Part shown: piece by piece, positions 16,687 to 26,607 of the stretch
Layout of the letters: each line of letters begins with the position of its first letter
Position numbering within the stretch: position 1 is the stretch's first letter
From: an uncultured Lachnospiraceae bacterium
GTDB taxonomy: Bacteria > Bacillota > Clostridia > Lachnospirales > Lachnospiraceae
DNA: 64,000 bases
Assembly: GCA_910578085.1 (NCBI GenBank)
Contig: CAJTPM010000001.1
Span: 168,621-232,620, forward strand
Direction: 5' to 3'
Position numbers and translations under genes: made by a program
Notes under the pieces: generated by a model
The model's database searches: none
Seen by the model: the letters and a program-made list of their open reading frames with translations, nothing else
Told to the model about the DNA's origin: nothing

Positions 16687-17460
16687 TTAAAGTTCCTCCT
16701 CAACAGGCACCAGACGCCCATGCAGCACATATCTGGCATCCGTATAGTCATACTCGCAGGTGGAGAGCATCACATAGCGTCCATCCACGGGCATATCTGC
16801 CTCTGTCTCAATATCGAAAGCTGCCGCCACATTTCGGAGATAATCGTCAAATTCCGGACAGGCTCCCGTAAAAATCGTATAACTGTCTGAAACGGCCGGT
16901 GTGAGATAGCCGCCAAGCAGCTCCACTCTGTAATTGTGTTCCGGTGTCAGAAGCCACATCTCGGAATGGGAGGCAAAATACGCCGGATCCTCCCAGTCTG
17001 AAAGATGTGCAAACATGCTGCCGTTCTTCATATGATGTCCGTAAATGATCGTATTGCTGTCCGCAAAGTGTGGCCTGTTCCCGGCATCCACAAAGATGGC
17101 GCCGCCTCTGCTCTCCTGCCCATTGTAACTGTGATGCAGATAATAATCGTTGTCTTCCCCCTGCATCACCGGGTAATTGATATTCGTACCCTCACAGTAC
17201 AGCCAGCCTGCAACATTTTCGCTTTCTGCGGCAAGCGCCTCAAAATCCACCGCGATGGGGCAGACCTCCGCCTCCCCCTGTCCGGCTATCCGTATATCAC
17301 TCTCCCCGGCCGGCAATTCCTGTATGTAATATTCTGCCGCTGTCTCATACCGTGCATCTTCCTTCCGGTATTCCAGATAGTAGAGAAGAAGCCTGGCGAC
17401 GGAAAACAAAAATACGGCCAGAAGCAATACCAGAATAATCGTCCTGATCCCCTTTTTCAT
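16687..17460 (-). CDS. Class B sortase
   Basis: 257 residues. Residues 5-27 form an N-terminal membrane anchor. The catalytic triad is visible: His142 in IIYGHHMKNG, Cys235 in MLSTCEYDY and Arg243 in DARYVLHG. Sortases join proteins bearing a C-terminal sorting signal to the cell wall. The class B assignment rests on STCEY and the pattern around the His. No sorting-signal substrate is encoded in the window. An ATG at 17484 that overlaps the tex stop codon (TAATG) is an alternative start, but GGTGG precedes the one at 17460. Confidence 0.88.
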   Translation of the reverse strand: MKKGIRTIILVLLLAVFLFSVARLLLYYLEYRKEDARYETAAEYYIQELPAGESDIRIAGQGEAEVCPIAVDFEALAAESENVAGWLYCEGTNINYPVMQGEDNDYYLHHSYNGQESRGGAIFVDAGNRPHFADSNTIIYGHHMKNGSMFAHLSDWEDPAYFASHSEMWLLTPEHNYRVELLGGYLTPAVSDSYTIFTGACPEFDDYLRNVAAAFDIETEADMPVDGRYVMLSTCEYDYTDARYVLHGRLVPVEEEL

Positions 17461-17483
17461 AACACGATCCACCTGCCTGCACA

Positions 17484-19661
17484 TTATTTTCCGGATATTT
17501 TCATGGTCAATGCAATTCTCTTCTTTGCTGCATCCACGGACAGCACCTGCACATCCACAATATCACCCACACTGACTGCCTCCAGGGGATGTCTGATGAA
17601 CCGGTCTGTCATCTGGGAGATATGCACCAGCCCGTCCTGATGGACGCCGATATCCACAAATGCCCCAAAATCCACAATATTACGAACCGTCCCTTTTAAG
17701 ATCATACCAGGCTTTAAGTCTTCCAGATCCATCACATCGCTCCTGAGGATCGGCGCCGGCATATCTTCTCTGGGATCCCTTGCCGGTTTTTCCAGTTCTT
17801 TCACAATATCCTGAAGCGTCAGTTCCCCGATTCCCAGCTCCAGCGCCAGTTTCTTTTCGTCTTTTATTTTCCTGGAAAGGCCAGCCGTCTTTTTTCCACC
17901 GACATGCGCTTCTTTTTGCAGCATGCGCACATCCTCCATCGTAAGTCCGAGCTTTTCCATCAGCTTTTCCGCCGCCCCATAGGATTCCGGATGAACACTG
18001 GTAGCGTCCAACGGATTTTCCCCGTCTGTGATCCGCATGAAACCGGCACACTGTTCAAAGGCCTTCGGTCCCAGCTTCGGTACTTTCAGGAGTTGTTTTC
18101 TGGAGACAAATCTGCCGTTTTCTTCCCGGTAGGCCACGACATTTTTGGCCAGTGTTTTGGAGATACCGGAAATATGCTCCAGAAGCGGCGCGGAAGCCGT
18201 ATTCAGATCAACCCCCACCCTGTTTACCGTGGTCTCCACCACACCTGCCAGCGCCTCCCCAAGCTTTTTCTGATTCATATCATGCTGATATTGCCCTACG
18301 CCGATAGCTTTCGGTTCGATCTTTACAAGCTCAGCTAAAGGATCCTGCAGACGTCTTGCAATAGAAGCGGCACTCCTTTGTCCCACATCAAATTCGGGGA
18401 ACTCCTCGGTGGCAAGCTTGCTGGCGGAATAGACCGAAGCGCCGGCCTCGTTGACGATCACATACTGCACCGGAGTATCCAGCTCTTTTAACAGATCCAC
18501 AATGATCTGTTCAGACTCTCTGGAAGCTGTTCCATTCCCCACGGAAATCAGAGAAATATGATACTTTCTGATCAGTTTTTTCAGTTCAGCCTTACTCTCC
18601 GCCACCTTATTCTGAGGCGCAGTGGGATAGATCACCTTTGTATCGAGCACCTTCCCGGTCTCATCCACCACTGCCAGCTTACAGCCGGTACGAAAGGCCG
18701 GATCCCAGCCAAGCACTACCTTTCCTGCGATGGGAGGCTGCATCAGAAGCTGCTCCAGATTCTTTCCAAACACATTGATGGCGCCATCCTCCGCTTTCTC
18801 CGTCAGCTCATTCCTGATCTCCCTTTCGATAGCCGGTTCGATCAGGCGGTGATAGCTGTCCTGCGCCACTTCCTTCAAAACAGGTGTGGTATATTCGTTG
18901 TCAGACAGGATCGTCATTTTCTCCAGATAACGAAGGATCTCCTCCTCCGGCGCCTTCACTTTCACCGTCAGGATCTTTTCCTTTTCTCCTCTGTTCAGAG
19001 CCAGTACTCTATGACCCGCCACCTTTTTCAAAGGCTCTTCATAAGCATAATACATCTCGTACACGCTTTCTGCCTCCCCGTCTTTCGCCTCGCTGACAAG
19101 GCTTCCTTCCCGCATGGTCAGGCTGCGGATAAAAGTCCGGTAGTCCGCCTCATCCGAGACAGCTTCCGCCAGAATATCTTTTGCCCCCTGCAAAGCCTCC
19201 TCCGCAGACAGCACACCCTTTTCCTCATCAATATATTTTTCCGCTTCCTTCTCTACAGGCATTTTGGTATTCTGCAGTTTAATAAACAGAGCAAGAGGTT
19301 CCAGACCCTTTTCTTTTGCAACGCTTGCCCTGGTCTTTCGCTTCGGTCTGTAGGGACGGTATAAATCCTCCACAAGCACCTGCGTTTCCGCCGCCAGAAT
19401 CTTTTCCCGCAGTTCTTCCGTCAGCATGCCCTGTTCCTCGATGCTGCCAAGCACCTGCTCTTTCTTCTCCTCCAGCGCACGCAGATACCCCAGGCGCTCA
19501 TACAGATTTCGTAACACTTCATCATTCAGAGAGCCTGTAACTTCCTTTCTGTAACGGGAGATAAACGGAATTGTATTTCCCTCATCGATCAGCTTTACCG
19601 CTGCCTCCACCTGCCATTTCTGAACCTGCAGTTCCTTTGCGATCTTTCCATTGATATCCAT
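17484..19661 (-). CDS. tex: Tex-like RNA-binding transcription accessory protein
   Basis: 725 residues. Domains in order: N-terminal HTH-like Tex_N region, a YqgF/RuvX-like resolvase fold around GWDPAFRTGCKLAVVDETGK, HhH repeats (LNTASAPLLEHISGI, KLGPKAFEQCAGFMRI) and a C-terminal S1 domain (GMILKGTVRNIVDFGAFVDIG). The length is normal for Tex (720-780). Tex binds nucleic acid and affects transcription; its exact biochemical role is unsettled. The ATG at 19661 follows AAAGG; the frame is open for 99 more bases. Confidence 0.95.
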   Translation of the reverse strand: MDINGKIAKELQVQKWQVEAAVKLIDEGNTIPFISRYRKEVTGSLNDEVLRNLYERLGYLRALEEKKEQVLGSIEEQGMLTEELREKILAAETQVLVEDLYRPYRPKRKTRASVAKEKGLEPLALFIKLQNTKMPVEKEAEKYIDEEKGVLSAEEALQGAKDILAEAVSDEADYRTFIRSLTMREGSLVSEAKDGEAESVYEMYYAYEEPLKKVAGHRVLALNRGEKEKILTVKVKAPEEEILRYLEKMTILSDNEYTTPVLKEVAQDSYHRLIEPAIEREIRNELTEKAEDGAINVFGKNLEQLLMQPPIAGKVVLGWDPAFRTGCKLAVVDETGKVLDTKVIYPTAPQNKVAESKAELKKLIRKYHISLISVGNGTASRESEQIIVDLLKELDTPVQYVIVNEAGASVYSASKLATEEFPEFDVGQRSAASIARRLQDPLAELVKIEPKAIGVGQYQHDMNQKKLGEALAGVVETTVNRVGVDLNTASAPLLEHISGISKTLAKNVVAYREENGRFVSRKQLLKVPKLGPKAFEQCAGFMRITDGENPLDATSVHPESYGAAEKLMEKLGLTMEDVRMLQKEAHVGGKKTAGLSRKIKDEKKLALELGIGELTLQDIVKELEKPARDPREDMPAPILRSDVMDLEDLKPGMILKGTVRNIVDFGAFVDIGVHQDGLVHISQMTDRFIRHPLEAVSVGDIVDVQVLSVDAAKKRIALTMKISGK

Positions 19662-19813
19662 AAAATTACCTTTCTTTCCTTTTATAACAGTGAAGCATCC
19701 TGGCCAGACTGTTACATCTATCTCACTTTCTCTCACATCAGTATAGCATAAATCTGACAAAAGTGGTAAAGTAGATAATAAGATTCATACTTTTTAAAGA
19801 GGAGCTGCAGACA

Positions 19814-20608
19814 ATGCCATATCTGACTTATTCACAACTGAAACAATCCGCCAAGATGCGCATAGCCCCCGTTATGGGCAGACTGATGGGGGCATACGCC
19901 ATTTATGTGGGGCTTTCCTTTGTCATCAGTGAGGCGGCTGCCGTCCCGGCCCTTTTCACAGAATCCATTGCACTCCAGGCATTTTTCTATTTCCTGTTTT
20001 CCGTACTCGGAGCTATCCTGACAGGCATAGCAGAAGCCGGCACCCAGTATCTGTATTTGAAACTTTACTGTGGACGCCCTGTGGCTGTGGGCGATATTTT
20101 TTATGGTTTTACAAACCAGACAAAGACCTGTATCGGACTTTCCTTTATGAAATCCCTTTTTTATACAGTTCCGCTGATGCCTTCTTATATTTTCTCTCTG
20201 CAATTCACACAGGAAATGGAAAAAATGAATTTAGCTATCCTGTCTTCCGGGATGGATCTCTCCACCGCTGCCATGCCGCCTGAAATGATCCGTTCTTTGA
20301 CACTTATGCTGTTCAGCTTCACGCCTGCGCTGGTCCTCATCACAATCCTCAGTCTGGTATATTCCCAGGCCTATTATCTGATGTGGGATTTTCCTTCCTG
20401 TACTGCACCGGAACTGCTCAGAAAAAGCAGGCTCCTGATGCGCGGACACAAGGGAAGGCTTTTCTATATCCAGATATGTTTTATCCCGCTTATCATGCTT
20501 GGGGTGATAACCTGCGGAATCGGGATGCTGTGGATCGCCCCTCTGATCTATGCCATAGAGACAGAGTTTTATCTGGATCTGGTGACAAAGCGGAGCGTCC
20601 GGAGGTAA
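19814..20608 (+). CDS. DUF975 family integral membrane protein
   Basis: 264 residues. It opens with the LTYSQLKQSAKMRI segment characteristic of DUF975 proteins. Hydrophobic segments lie near 25-50, 55-75, 115-130, 168-190 and 222-250. The ELLRKSRLLMRGHKGRLF loop before the last segments is also typical. Function is unknown for the family. GAGGAG precedes the ATG. It is divergent from tex and stands alone, ending at a hairpin shared with the convergent gene downstream. Confidence 0.85.
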   Translation: MPYLTYSQLKQSAKMRIAPVMGRLMGAYAIYVGLSFVISEAAAVPALFTESIALQAFFYFLFSVLGAILTGIAEAGTQYLYLKLYCGRPVAVGDIFYGFTNQTKTCIGLSFMKSLFYTVPLMPSYIFSLQFTQEMEKMNLAILSSGMDLSTAAMPPEMIRSLTLMLFSFTPALVLITILSLVYSQAYYLMWDFPSCTAPELLRKSRLLMRGHKGRLFYIQICFIPLIMLGVITCGIGMLWIAPLIYAIETEFYLDLVTKRSVRR

Positions 20609-20650
20609 CAGGCGTCACCACCGCTTTCCCTGCATAATCATGGGTATAAG

Positions 20651-20674
20651 AAGGCAGTCATGGGCGGCTGCCTT
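20651..20674. terminator. Shared hairpin between convergent genes
   Basis: 7-bp stem AAGGCAG / CTGCCTT with a 10-nt loop; TTCT follows on the plus strand and a weak CTTATA on the minus. It serves the DUF975 gene and the facing 20697 gene. Confidence 0.55.
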
Positions 20675-20696
20675 TTCTACTGTTTTTCCATATACT

Positions 20697-22313
20697 CTAC
20701 TCCCGCGTATCTTCCCCCTGCGTCACACCGGCATAGGTCCAGTTTTTTCCCATATCCTCCGACTCATACAGTCCATACACCCAGACACCATCCTCATAGT
20801 AATCCCCCTCCGGTCCCTGGCTGATCAACATCTTCAGTTTACCATCCTCCTCCCAGACTTTATACGGCATGACAAACGGATTATACAGCGTGCCGTCAGG
20901 CAATTCTTTATTTCCGGAAGGCCAGGTGATCTCCTCAAAGGTTCTTCCGCCGTCCCAGGTTCGATACAGTGATCCCAGGCTTCCGCCGTTGTAGGAAAGA
21001 CAGGAAAAACCTGTCTGTTCATCCTCCAGGAAATCGATCCACATCGCTTCTCCGCCAGAACCAAGATGAGGATTGCGGTTCACCACGGAAATAAGTGCGC
21101 CGTTTTTTTCTTCCAGTAATACATAATAGCTGCTGCCCGCTGCCCGGTCAACGCTCACCATACGCAGTTCCGTACCGTCCTTTTTCCGGTAAAAGCAGGC
21201 TGTATCATAATTTTTATAGGTCTCCAGCATCTCCTCCTCAGTTCCCATTGCACCTGTTCCACCCTCCACACTCTGCCATATTTCCAGAGAATCCCGTTCT
21301 ATGGCCAGGTACAGGGCATTGTACAGTTCCGTTCTGTTATAATTATCCAGATATGGTATGAGATCAAAATAACGTCTCTCCTCCCCCTCAAAGTAGCCGA
21401 TCCGATCAAATCCCACTGTCTTTTGCAGCTGTTCCACCAGGTCACAACAGGCATTGCTGAAAGATTCCGACATCCCGGCCCCTCTGCCATAGTACCCAAC
21501 AACAGGAATGTAGAATACCTTTCCATTCTCGTCCACATTCTTCTCAAACTCCATGCTCCTGTTATGGTTATGGGAAAATCCCCTTGCCAGATAACCAAAA
21601 TACGCCTCCTCATAGTCATCCGTCATATAAAGATCATCCTCCACTGAAAACTCAAATCCATCCGCCTGAAAATAATATCTGCCGTTCTCCTCTCTCAAAA
21701 AGGAAACCTGGCCATCATAGCGGGCAGTGATCCCGGAAATGATCTCCTCCTCACTGTAGCCGGCAAAGCCGCTTTCCTCATAATATACAAAGATCGTTTC
21801 TCCCCGCTCCCGCGCAGAATGCACTTTGTTGTCCGCACCGTTTTGCGGCAGGATCTTCTCATTCTGTTCCTTTTGAGCCATACCAGCCCCATCATTTTCC
21901 GCTGCTGTCCCATCCGCTTCTTCCGGCAGGACATCATGCAGGGAAAGGTCGTACAGTGCGATCTCCGCACCCGCCGGGTAAAACCATACCTCCCAGTTTT
22001 CCCTACACAGCGCCTCCCCCCGGTTATCAACTGTAAAATCCTGCGTCTTTATCTTCTCCCCGTCTCTCTCTACGATAACCTTCCCCTTTGTCCGGTTCGA
22101 GGGATCCATCATGCCGGAGAAGATTCCCATCGGTTCCCCCCGCATCTGAAAAATGACCGCCGTCCGGCCGTCCGGCGATTCCACCCGCTCGATAAAGGTG
22201 ATCTTATACTCCGTCTCATAACCGTACCATACCTGAAAACTTAAAAATACCATCAGTATAATGCCTGCCAGTGTAATCACATATTTTATATTACTTTTTG
22301 CAGTATCTTTCAT
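20697..22313 (-). CDS. Membrane-anchored protein with Asp-box-like C-terminal repeats
   Basis: 538 residues; function not recognised. An N-terminal membrane anchor (about 12-30, VITLAGIILMVFLSFQVWYGY) leads to a mostly extracytoplasmic protein. An acidic linker lies near 140-180. The C-terminal region holds two motifs resembling the Asp-box turn of sialidase-type beta-propellers: YRTWDGGRTFEEITWP and SEDMGKNWTYAG. No Asp-box catalytic set is evident, so enzymatic activity is not implied. The ATG at 22313 follows AGGAG; the open frame extends to 22394 over the promoter. It is monocistronic. Confidence 0.75.
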   Translation of the reverse strand: MKDTAKSNIKYVITLAGIILMVFLSFQVWYGYETEYKITFIERVESPDGRTAVIFQMRGEPMGIFSGMMDPSNRTKGKVIVERDGEKIKTQDFTVDNRGEALCRENWEVWFYPAGAEIALYDLSLHDVLPEEADGTAAENDGAGMAQKEQNEKILPQNGADNKVHSARERGETIFVYYEESGFAGYSEEEIISGITARYDGQVSFLREENGRYYFQADGFEFSVEDDLYMTDDYEEAYFGYLARGFSHNHNRSMEFEKNVDENGKVFYIPVVGYYGRGAGMSESFSNACCDLVEQLQKTVGFDRIGYFEGEERRYFDLIPYLDNYNRTELYNALYLAIERDSLEIWQSVEGGTGAMGTEEEMLETYKNYDTACFYRKKDGTELRMVSVDRAAGSSYYVLLEEKNGALISVVNRNPHLGSGGEAMWIDFLEDEQTGFSCLSYNGGSLGSLYRTWDGGRTFEEITWPSGNKELPDGTLYNPFVMPYKVWEEDGKLKMLISQGPEGDYYEDGVWVYGLYESEDMGKNWTYAGVTQGEDTRE

Positions 22314-22380
22314 TTTGGCTCCTGTCTGTTGTATAATGATTTGTCGCAGCACCTGAACTGTTACACGGAAACTACATTTG

Positions 22381-22409
22381 ATTATACCTGACAATTATAC
22401 CGTTGACAA
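22381..22409 (-). promoter_or_regulatory. Promoter of the 20697-22313 gene
   Basis: TTGTCA, 17 bp, TATAAT. The octamer GGTATAAT appears twice 13 bp apart within it, which may be an operator or chance. Confidence 0.75.
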
Positions 22410-22678
22410 TCTTATCCTCAGAAACTTCATTATCATGCTTATCTGCAATACCCCTTTTTATCCCATCAGAAAACCGCAGCGTCCCGACAGTTTCTGATGG
22501 GGACGGATGCGGTTCTCTGTCTGATTTTATTCAGTTTTTTCAGTCATACAGTGATGCTCCAAACTTTACTTTCCGGTATATTTTCTGTCCTGTCACAACA
22601 AACAAAGAAACAAAAAGATACAGGCTTGACAGTGCGCCTGCCAGTACCTGCAGTCCGGCTTCCTGTCCGCTCCTTACT
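22410..22678. other. Region after prfB
   Basis: No gene supported. Contains the inverted repeat at 22462-22501 and a T-rich stretch. Confidence 0.4.
22462..22501. repeat. 11-bp inverted repeat downstream of prfB
   Basis: CCCATCAGAAA and its exact complement, 18 bases apart. No T-run follows on either strand, so it is not a standard terminator, though it may protect the prfB transcript end. Confidence 0.5.
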
Positions 22679-23798
22679 TTAAGCCTCTCCGACCGGTCTG
22701 TGGATCCATTTCAAATAAGCATTGATAAACGGATCAAGCGCCCCGTCCATCACAGCATCCACATTGCCGGTCTCCTCTTCCGTCCGCAGATCCTTCACCA
22801 TCTTATAGGGCTGCATCACATAGGAACGGATCTGGTTCCCCCAGCCGATCTCCTTCACTTCGCCGCGGATATCCGAAAGCTTACCTGCATTCTCCTCCTG
22901 CTTTAACATATAGAGCTTTGCCTTCAGCATCTGCATCGCCTTATCCTTGTTCTGGAACTGGCTCCGCTCGTTCTGGCAGGTCACAACAATCCCTGTCGGA
23001 AAATGCGTAATACGGATCGCCGAGGATGTTTTATTGATATGCTGCCCGCCGGCACCACTGCTTCGGTAGGTATCGATCCTGATCTCGTCGTCCTTTATCT
23101 CGATATCCAGGTCTTCCTCAATATCCGGCATCACGTCCAATGATACAAAGGATGTCTGCCGCTTGCCCTGAGCATTAAAAGGAGAGATACGCACCAGGCG
23201 GTGCACACCCTTTTCCGATTTCAGATATCCATAAGCGTTTTCCCCGTTGATCTGGAATGTCACGGACTTGATGCCAGCCTCGTCTCCGTCCAGCATATCA
23301 AGCGTTTCGATCTGGTAACCTTTCTTTTCAGCCCACCTCGTGTACATACGGTAGAGCATACTGCACCAGTCACAGCTCTCTGTGCCGCCTGCTCCCGCAT
23401 TCAGCTTCAGGATGGCATTATTTTTATCATACTCACCGTCAAGCAGCGTACTGATCCGCACATTTTCAAAACCGCGGATAAAAGCCTGAAGTTCTTCCTC
23501 AATCTCCGGTACCAGTGAGGCATCTTCCTCTTCATAAGCCATCTCGATCAAAGTCAGAATGTCCTCATACTGCCCGGACAGTCCGTTCATCGTATCAACG
23601 ATATCCTTCAACTGTTTGGACTCAATAACCTTTTTGTTGGAAACATCAGGATCGTCCCAGAAACCTGGGGCCTGCATCTCCATTTCCAGTTCTTCGATTC
23701 TCTTCTCCCTGTCAGCGAGGTTAAAGTGAATCCCTCACTTCCGCTAAAGGTGTCTCGTAAGCAAGGAGTTCCTGCTTCATATTATCCAGTTCTACCAT
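22679..23798 (-). CDS. prfB: Peptide chain release factor 2, with programmed +1 frameshift
   Basis: The gene is in two frames. Codons 1-25 run from ATG at 23798 (MVELDNMKQELLAYE) to an in-frame UAA at 23721-23723; a +1 shift at CUU then gives NLADREKRIEELEMEM and 347 further codons, about 372 residues in all, the normal RF2 length. The second frame has the SPF anticodon-like tripeptide (RISPFNAQG) and the GGQ hydrolysis motif (SSGAGGQHINK). RF2 ends translation at UGA and UAA. The stop at the shift site is UAA, not the usual UGA. The gene follows secA with a 95-bp gap. Confidence 0.95.
23720..23735 (-). promoter_or_regulatory. RF2 recoding site: AGGGAU-UCA-CUU-UAA-C
   Basis: The layout matches the known RF2 cassette: an internal Shine-Dalgarno-like AGGG, three bases, the shift codon CUU, a stop codon and C. 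The stop is UAA. Confidence 0.9.
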
Positions 23799-23824
23799 TA
23801 ACAAAATCACCACCTTATTATTTT

Positions 23825-23871
23825 GTAATTGCGCGGCAGCGAAATAACGCTGCCTGTAATTTGCGCGGCAG
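23825..23871. repeat. Hairpin with flanking direct repeat between secA and prfB
   Basis: GGCAGCG / CGCTGCC stem (6-nt loop), flanked by two near-identical copies of GTAATTGCGCGGCAG. No T-run follows on the minus strand, so it is unlikely to stop transcription fully. Confidence 0.5.
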
Positions 23872-23893
23872 ATCGCACGGTTTCCCGTACTTC

Positions 23894-26458
23894 TTATCGC
23901 TTACCACAACAATTTTTATATTTCTTCCCTGATCCACACGGGCACGGATCATTGGGATAGACCTTTGCGGATGCCCTCTTCACCGGCATTTTTGCCAGGG
24001 AGTCATCCTTGTTTGTGCCCGTCACTTTCGCCACCTGTTCGCGCTCTACTTTTTCTTCCACTTTGACATGCATCAGAAGTCTCACCGTATCTTCCCTGAT
24101 ATTCTGCGTCATCTCGTCAAACATGGAGTAGCCCGCCATTTTATATTCTACTAACGGGTCTCTCTGGCCATAAGCCTGTAATCCTGCACCCTGACGAAGC
24201 TGATCCATATCGTCGATATGGCCCATCCACTTTCTGTCGATCACTTTCAGCAGGATCACCCGCTCCAATTCCCTGATCTGTTCCGGATTGGGGAACTCGG
24301 CCTCCTTGGCCTCGTAGAGCTTTACCGCTTCACCCTTGAGCTGCTGTTTCAGGTCATTCTTGCCCGGCTTATTCAAACGGTCCGCAGTCACAGATTCAAG
24401 CGGTATGATCGGCAACAGCAGGGAGTTTAACTCGTTGAAGTTCCAGTTGTCCACATTATTATCATCGCCGATGGCCATGTCCACACAGTTTTCCGCGATG
24501 TCCGTGATCATCTTGTAGATCACATCCCGCATGCTCTCACCGTTTAACACGCGAAGTCTCTCCTCATAGATGATCTCACGCTGCTCATTCATGACCTGAT
24601 CATACTCCAACAGATTCTTTCTGATACCGAAATTGTTTCCTTCTATCTTCTTCTGGGCGGACTCAATTGCCTTGGTCAGAGAACTGTGCTCGATCTCCTG
24701 CCCCTCCGGGATTCCCAGCGCGTTAAACATCGTGATCATTCTCTCCGAACCGAACAGCCGCATCAGATCGTCCTCCAGAGAAATGTAGAATCTGGAAGCG
24801 CCCGGATCCCCCTGACGGCCTGACCGGCCACGCAGCTGGTTATCGATACGCCTGGACTCATGGCGTTCCGTGCCGATGATCATCAGGCCCCCCGCCGCCT
24901 TGGCCTCCTCGTCCAGCTTGATATCCGTACCACGGCCAGCCATGTTGGTGGCAATAGTCACCGCTCCATGGATTCCGGCATCCGCCACGATCTCCGCCTC
25001 CTGCTCATGGAACTTTGCATTCAGCACATTGTGGGGGATCCCACGTTTCCGCAGCAGGTTGCTCAGTTCCTCCGAAGCTTCGATCGTGATAGTGCCCACG
25101 AGCACCGGCTGTCCTTTTTTATGGCACTCTTCCACTGCGTCACAGATAGCCCTTAATTTCTCTCTTTTTGTCTTATAGACGCTGTCCTGATGGTCCTTTC
25201 TGACCACAGGTTTATTGGTCGGTATCTCAATAACATCCATTCCGTAAATATCCCGGAATTCTTTCTCCTCTGTCAGCGCCGTACCGGTCATACCGGACTT
25301 TTTCTCAAATTTATTGAAAAAGTTCTGGAAAGTGATCGTAGCTAACGTCTTGCTCTCCCGCTTAACCTTCACATGTTCTTTTGCTTCAATGGCCTGATGC
25401 AGGCCGTCGGAATAACGCCTGCCCGGCATGATACGGCCGGTGAATTCGTCCACAATCAGCACCTGATCATCCTTCACCACATAGTCCTTGTCGCGGAACA
25501 TCAGATTGTTGGCCCGAAGGGCCAGATCCATATTATGCTGGATTTCCAGGTTTTCGGGATCCGCCAGATTTTCCAGATTGAAGAACTGCTCCACCCGCTT
25601 TACGCCGGCCTCCGTCAGCACTACTACCTTATCCTTCTCATTGACGATAAAGTCTCCACTCTCTTCCCGCTGAACGCCCATGATAAAGTCCATCTTGGAC
25701 ATCTCTTCCATATCAGCGCCCCTTTGCATCTGCCTTGCCAGAATATCGCAGGCTTCGTAGAGCTTGGTGGATTTTCCGCTCTGTCCTGAAATGATAAGCG
25801 GTGTTCTGGCTTCGTCGATCAGCACCGAATCCACCTCGTCGATGATCGCATAATGAAGGCTTCTCTGCACAAGCTGTTCTTTGTAGATGACCATGTTGTC
25901 GCGCAGATAATCAAATCCCAGTTCATTGTTGGTCACATAGGTGATATCGCAGTTATAGGCTTCCCGTCTCTCATCGTTCTTCATCTGATTTAAGACAACG
26001 CCCACTGTAAGGCCCAGAAATTCATGTACCTGTCCCATCCACTCTTTGTCACGGTTTGCCAGATAGTCATTTACCGTAACGATATGCACCCCTTTTCCTA
26101 CCAGTGCATTCAGGTAGGCGGGCAGTGTGGAGACCAGAGTCTTTCCCTCACCGGTACGCATCTCTGCGATACGTCCCTGATGTAAGATAATACCGCCGAT
26201 CAGCTGCACTCTGTATGGCTCCATATTTAAAACCCGCCTCGCTGCTTCCCGCACCACCGCGAAAGCTTCCGGCAGAATATCATCCAGAGTCTCGCCTTCC
26301 TCCAGCCTTTTCTTAAATTCCTTTGTCTTGCCTTTTAACTCCTCATCCTCCATGTCCATCATATCGTTCCGCATGGATTCGATCTTATCTACAATGGGCA
26401 TAATCCGTTTCAGTTCTCTCTGGCTGTGTGTGCCAAAGACTTTGTTTATTACATTCAT
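23894..26458 (-). CDS. secA: Protein translocase ATPase SecA
   Basis: 854 residues. It starts MNVINKVFGTHSQRELKR. NBD1 carries Walker A MRTGEGKTL and the DEVDSVLIDEARTPLI DEAD region. NBD2 contains TNMAGRGTDIKLD and QLRGRSGRQGDPG. A wing/helical domain follows, and the tail ends in the zinc-binding CPCGSGKKYKNCCG that contacts SecB or ribosome. SecA drives preproteins through SecYEG. The ATG at 26458 follows GGAGG; 33 bases of open frame precede it. Confidence 0.98.
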   Translation of the reverse strand: MNVINKVFGTHSQRELKRIMPIVDKIESMRNDMMDMEDEELKGKTKEFKKRLEEGETLDDILPEAFAVVREAARRVLNMEPYRVQLIGGIILHQGRIAEMRTGEGKTLVSTLPAYLNALVGKGVHIVTVNDYLANRDKEWMGQVHEFLGLTVGVVLNQMKNDERREAYNCDITYVTNNELGFDYLRDNMVIYKEQLVQRSLHYAIIDEVDSVLIDEARTPLIISGQSGKSTKLYEACDILARQMQRGADMEEMSKMDFIMGVQREESGDFIVNEKDKVVVLTEAGVKRVEQFFNLENLADPENLEIQHNMDLALRANNLMFRDKDYVVKDDQVLIVDEFTGRIMPGRRYSDGLHQAIEAKEHVKVKRESKTLATITFQNFFNKFEKKSGMTGTALTEEKEFRDIYGMDVIEIPTNKPVVRKDHQDSVYKTKREKLRAICDAVEECHKKGQPVLVGTITIEASEELSNLLRKRGIPHNVLNAKFHEQEAEIVADAGIHGAVTIATNMAGRGTDIKLDEEAKAAGGLMIIGTERHESRRIDNQLRGRSGRQGDPGASRFYISLEDDLMRLFGSERMITMFNALGIPEGQEIEHSSLTKAIESAQKKIEGNNFGIRKNLLEYDQVMNEQREIIYEERLRVLNGESMRDVIYKMITDIAENCVDMAIGDDNNVDNWNFNELNSLLLPIIPLESVTADRLNKPGKNDLKQQLKGEAVKLYEAKEAEFPNPEQIRELERVILLKVIDRKWMGHIDDMDQLRQGAGLQAYGQRDPLVEYKMAGYSMFDEMTQNIREDTVRLLMHVKVEEKVEREQVAKVTGTNKDDSLAKMPVKRASAKVYPNDPCPCGSGKKYKNCCGKR

Positions 26459-26522
26459 GCTTTGCCTCCATTTATCAGACAACTCCCACACACTTTGCGA
26501 AAGAGTTTATGCCAATTAAAGT

Positions 26523-26551
26523 ATTATAACAGATAATGGCAGGAGGTTCAA
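26523..26551 (-). promoter_or_regulatory. Promoter of secA-prfB
   Basis: TTGAAC, 17 bp, TATAAT on the minus strand, 65 bp before the secA start codon. Confidence 0.8.
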
Positions 26552-26607
26552 CTAAAAAACAGGCAGATATCTTCACCAGGTATCTTCACAGCTTTCCAGA
26601 TTTTGCA

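Noticed and set aside
18558..19364. Plus-strand open frame of 268 codons
   Set aside because: Antisense to tex; no protein features.
22679..23683. prfB as a truncated gene or pseudogene
   Set aside because: The upstream frame, shift codon and stop match the RF2 recoding cassette, and the product has full length after the shift.
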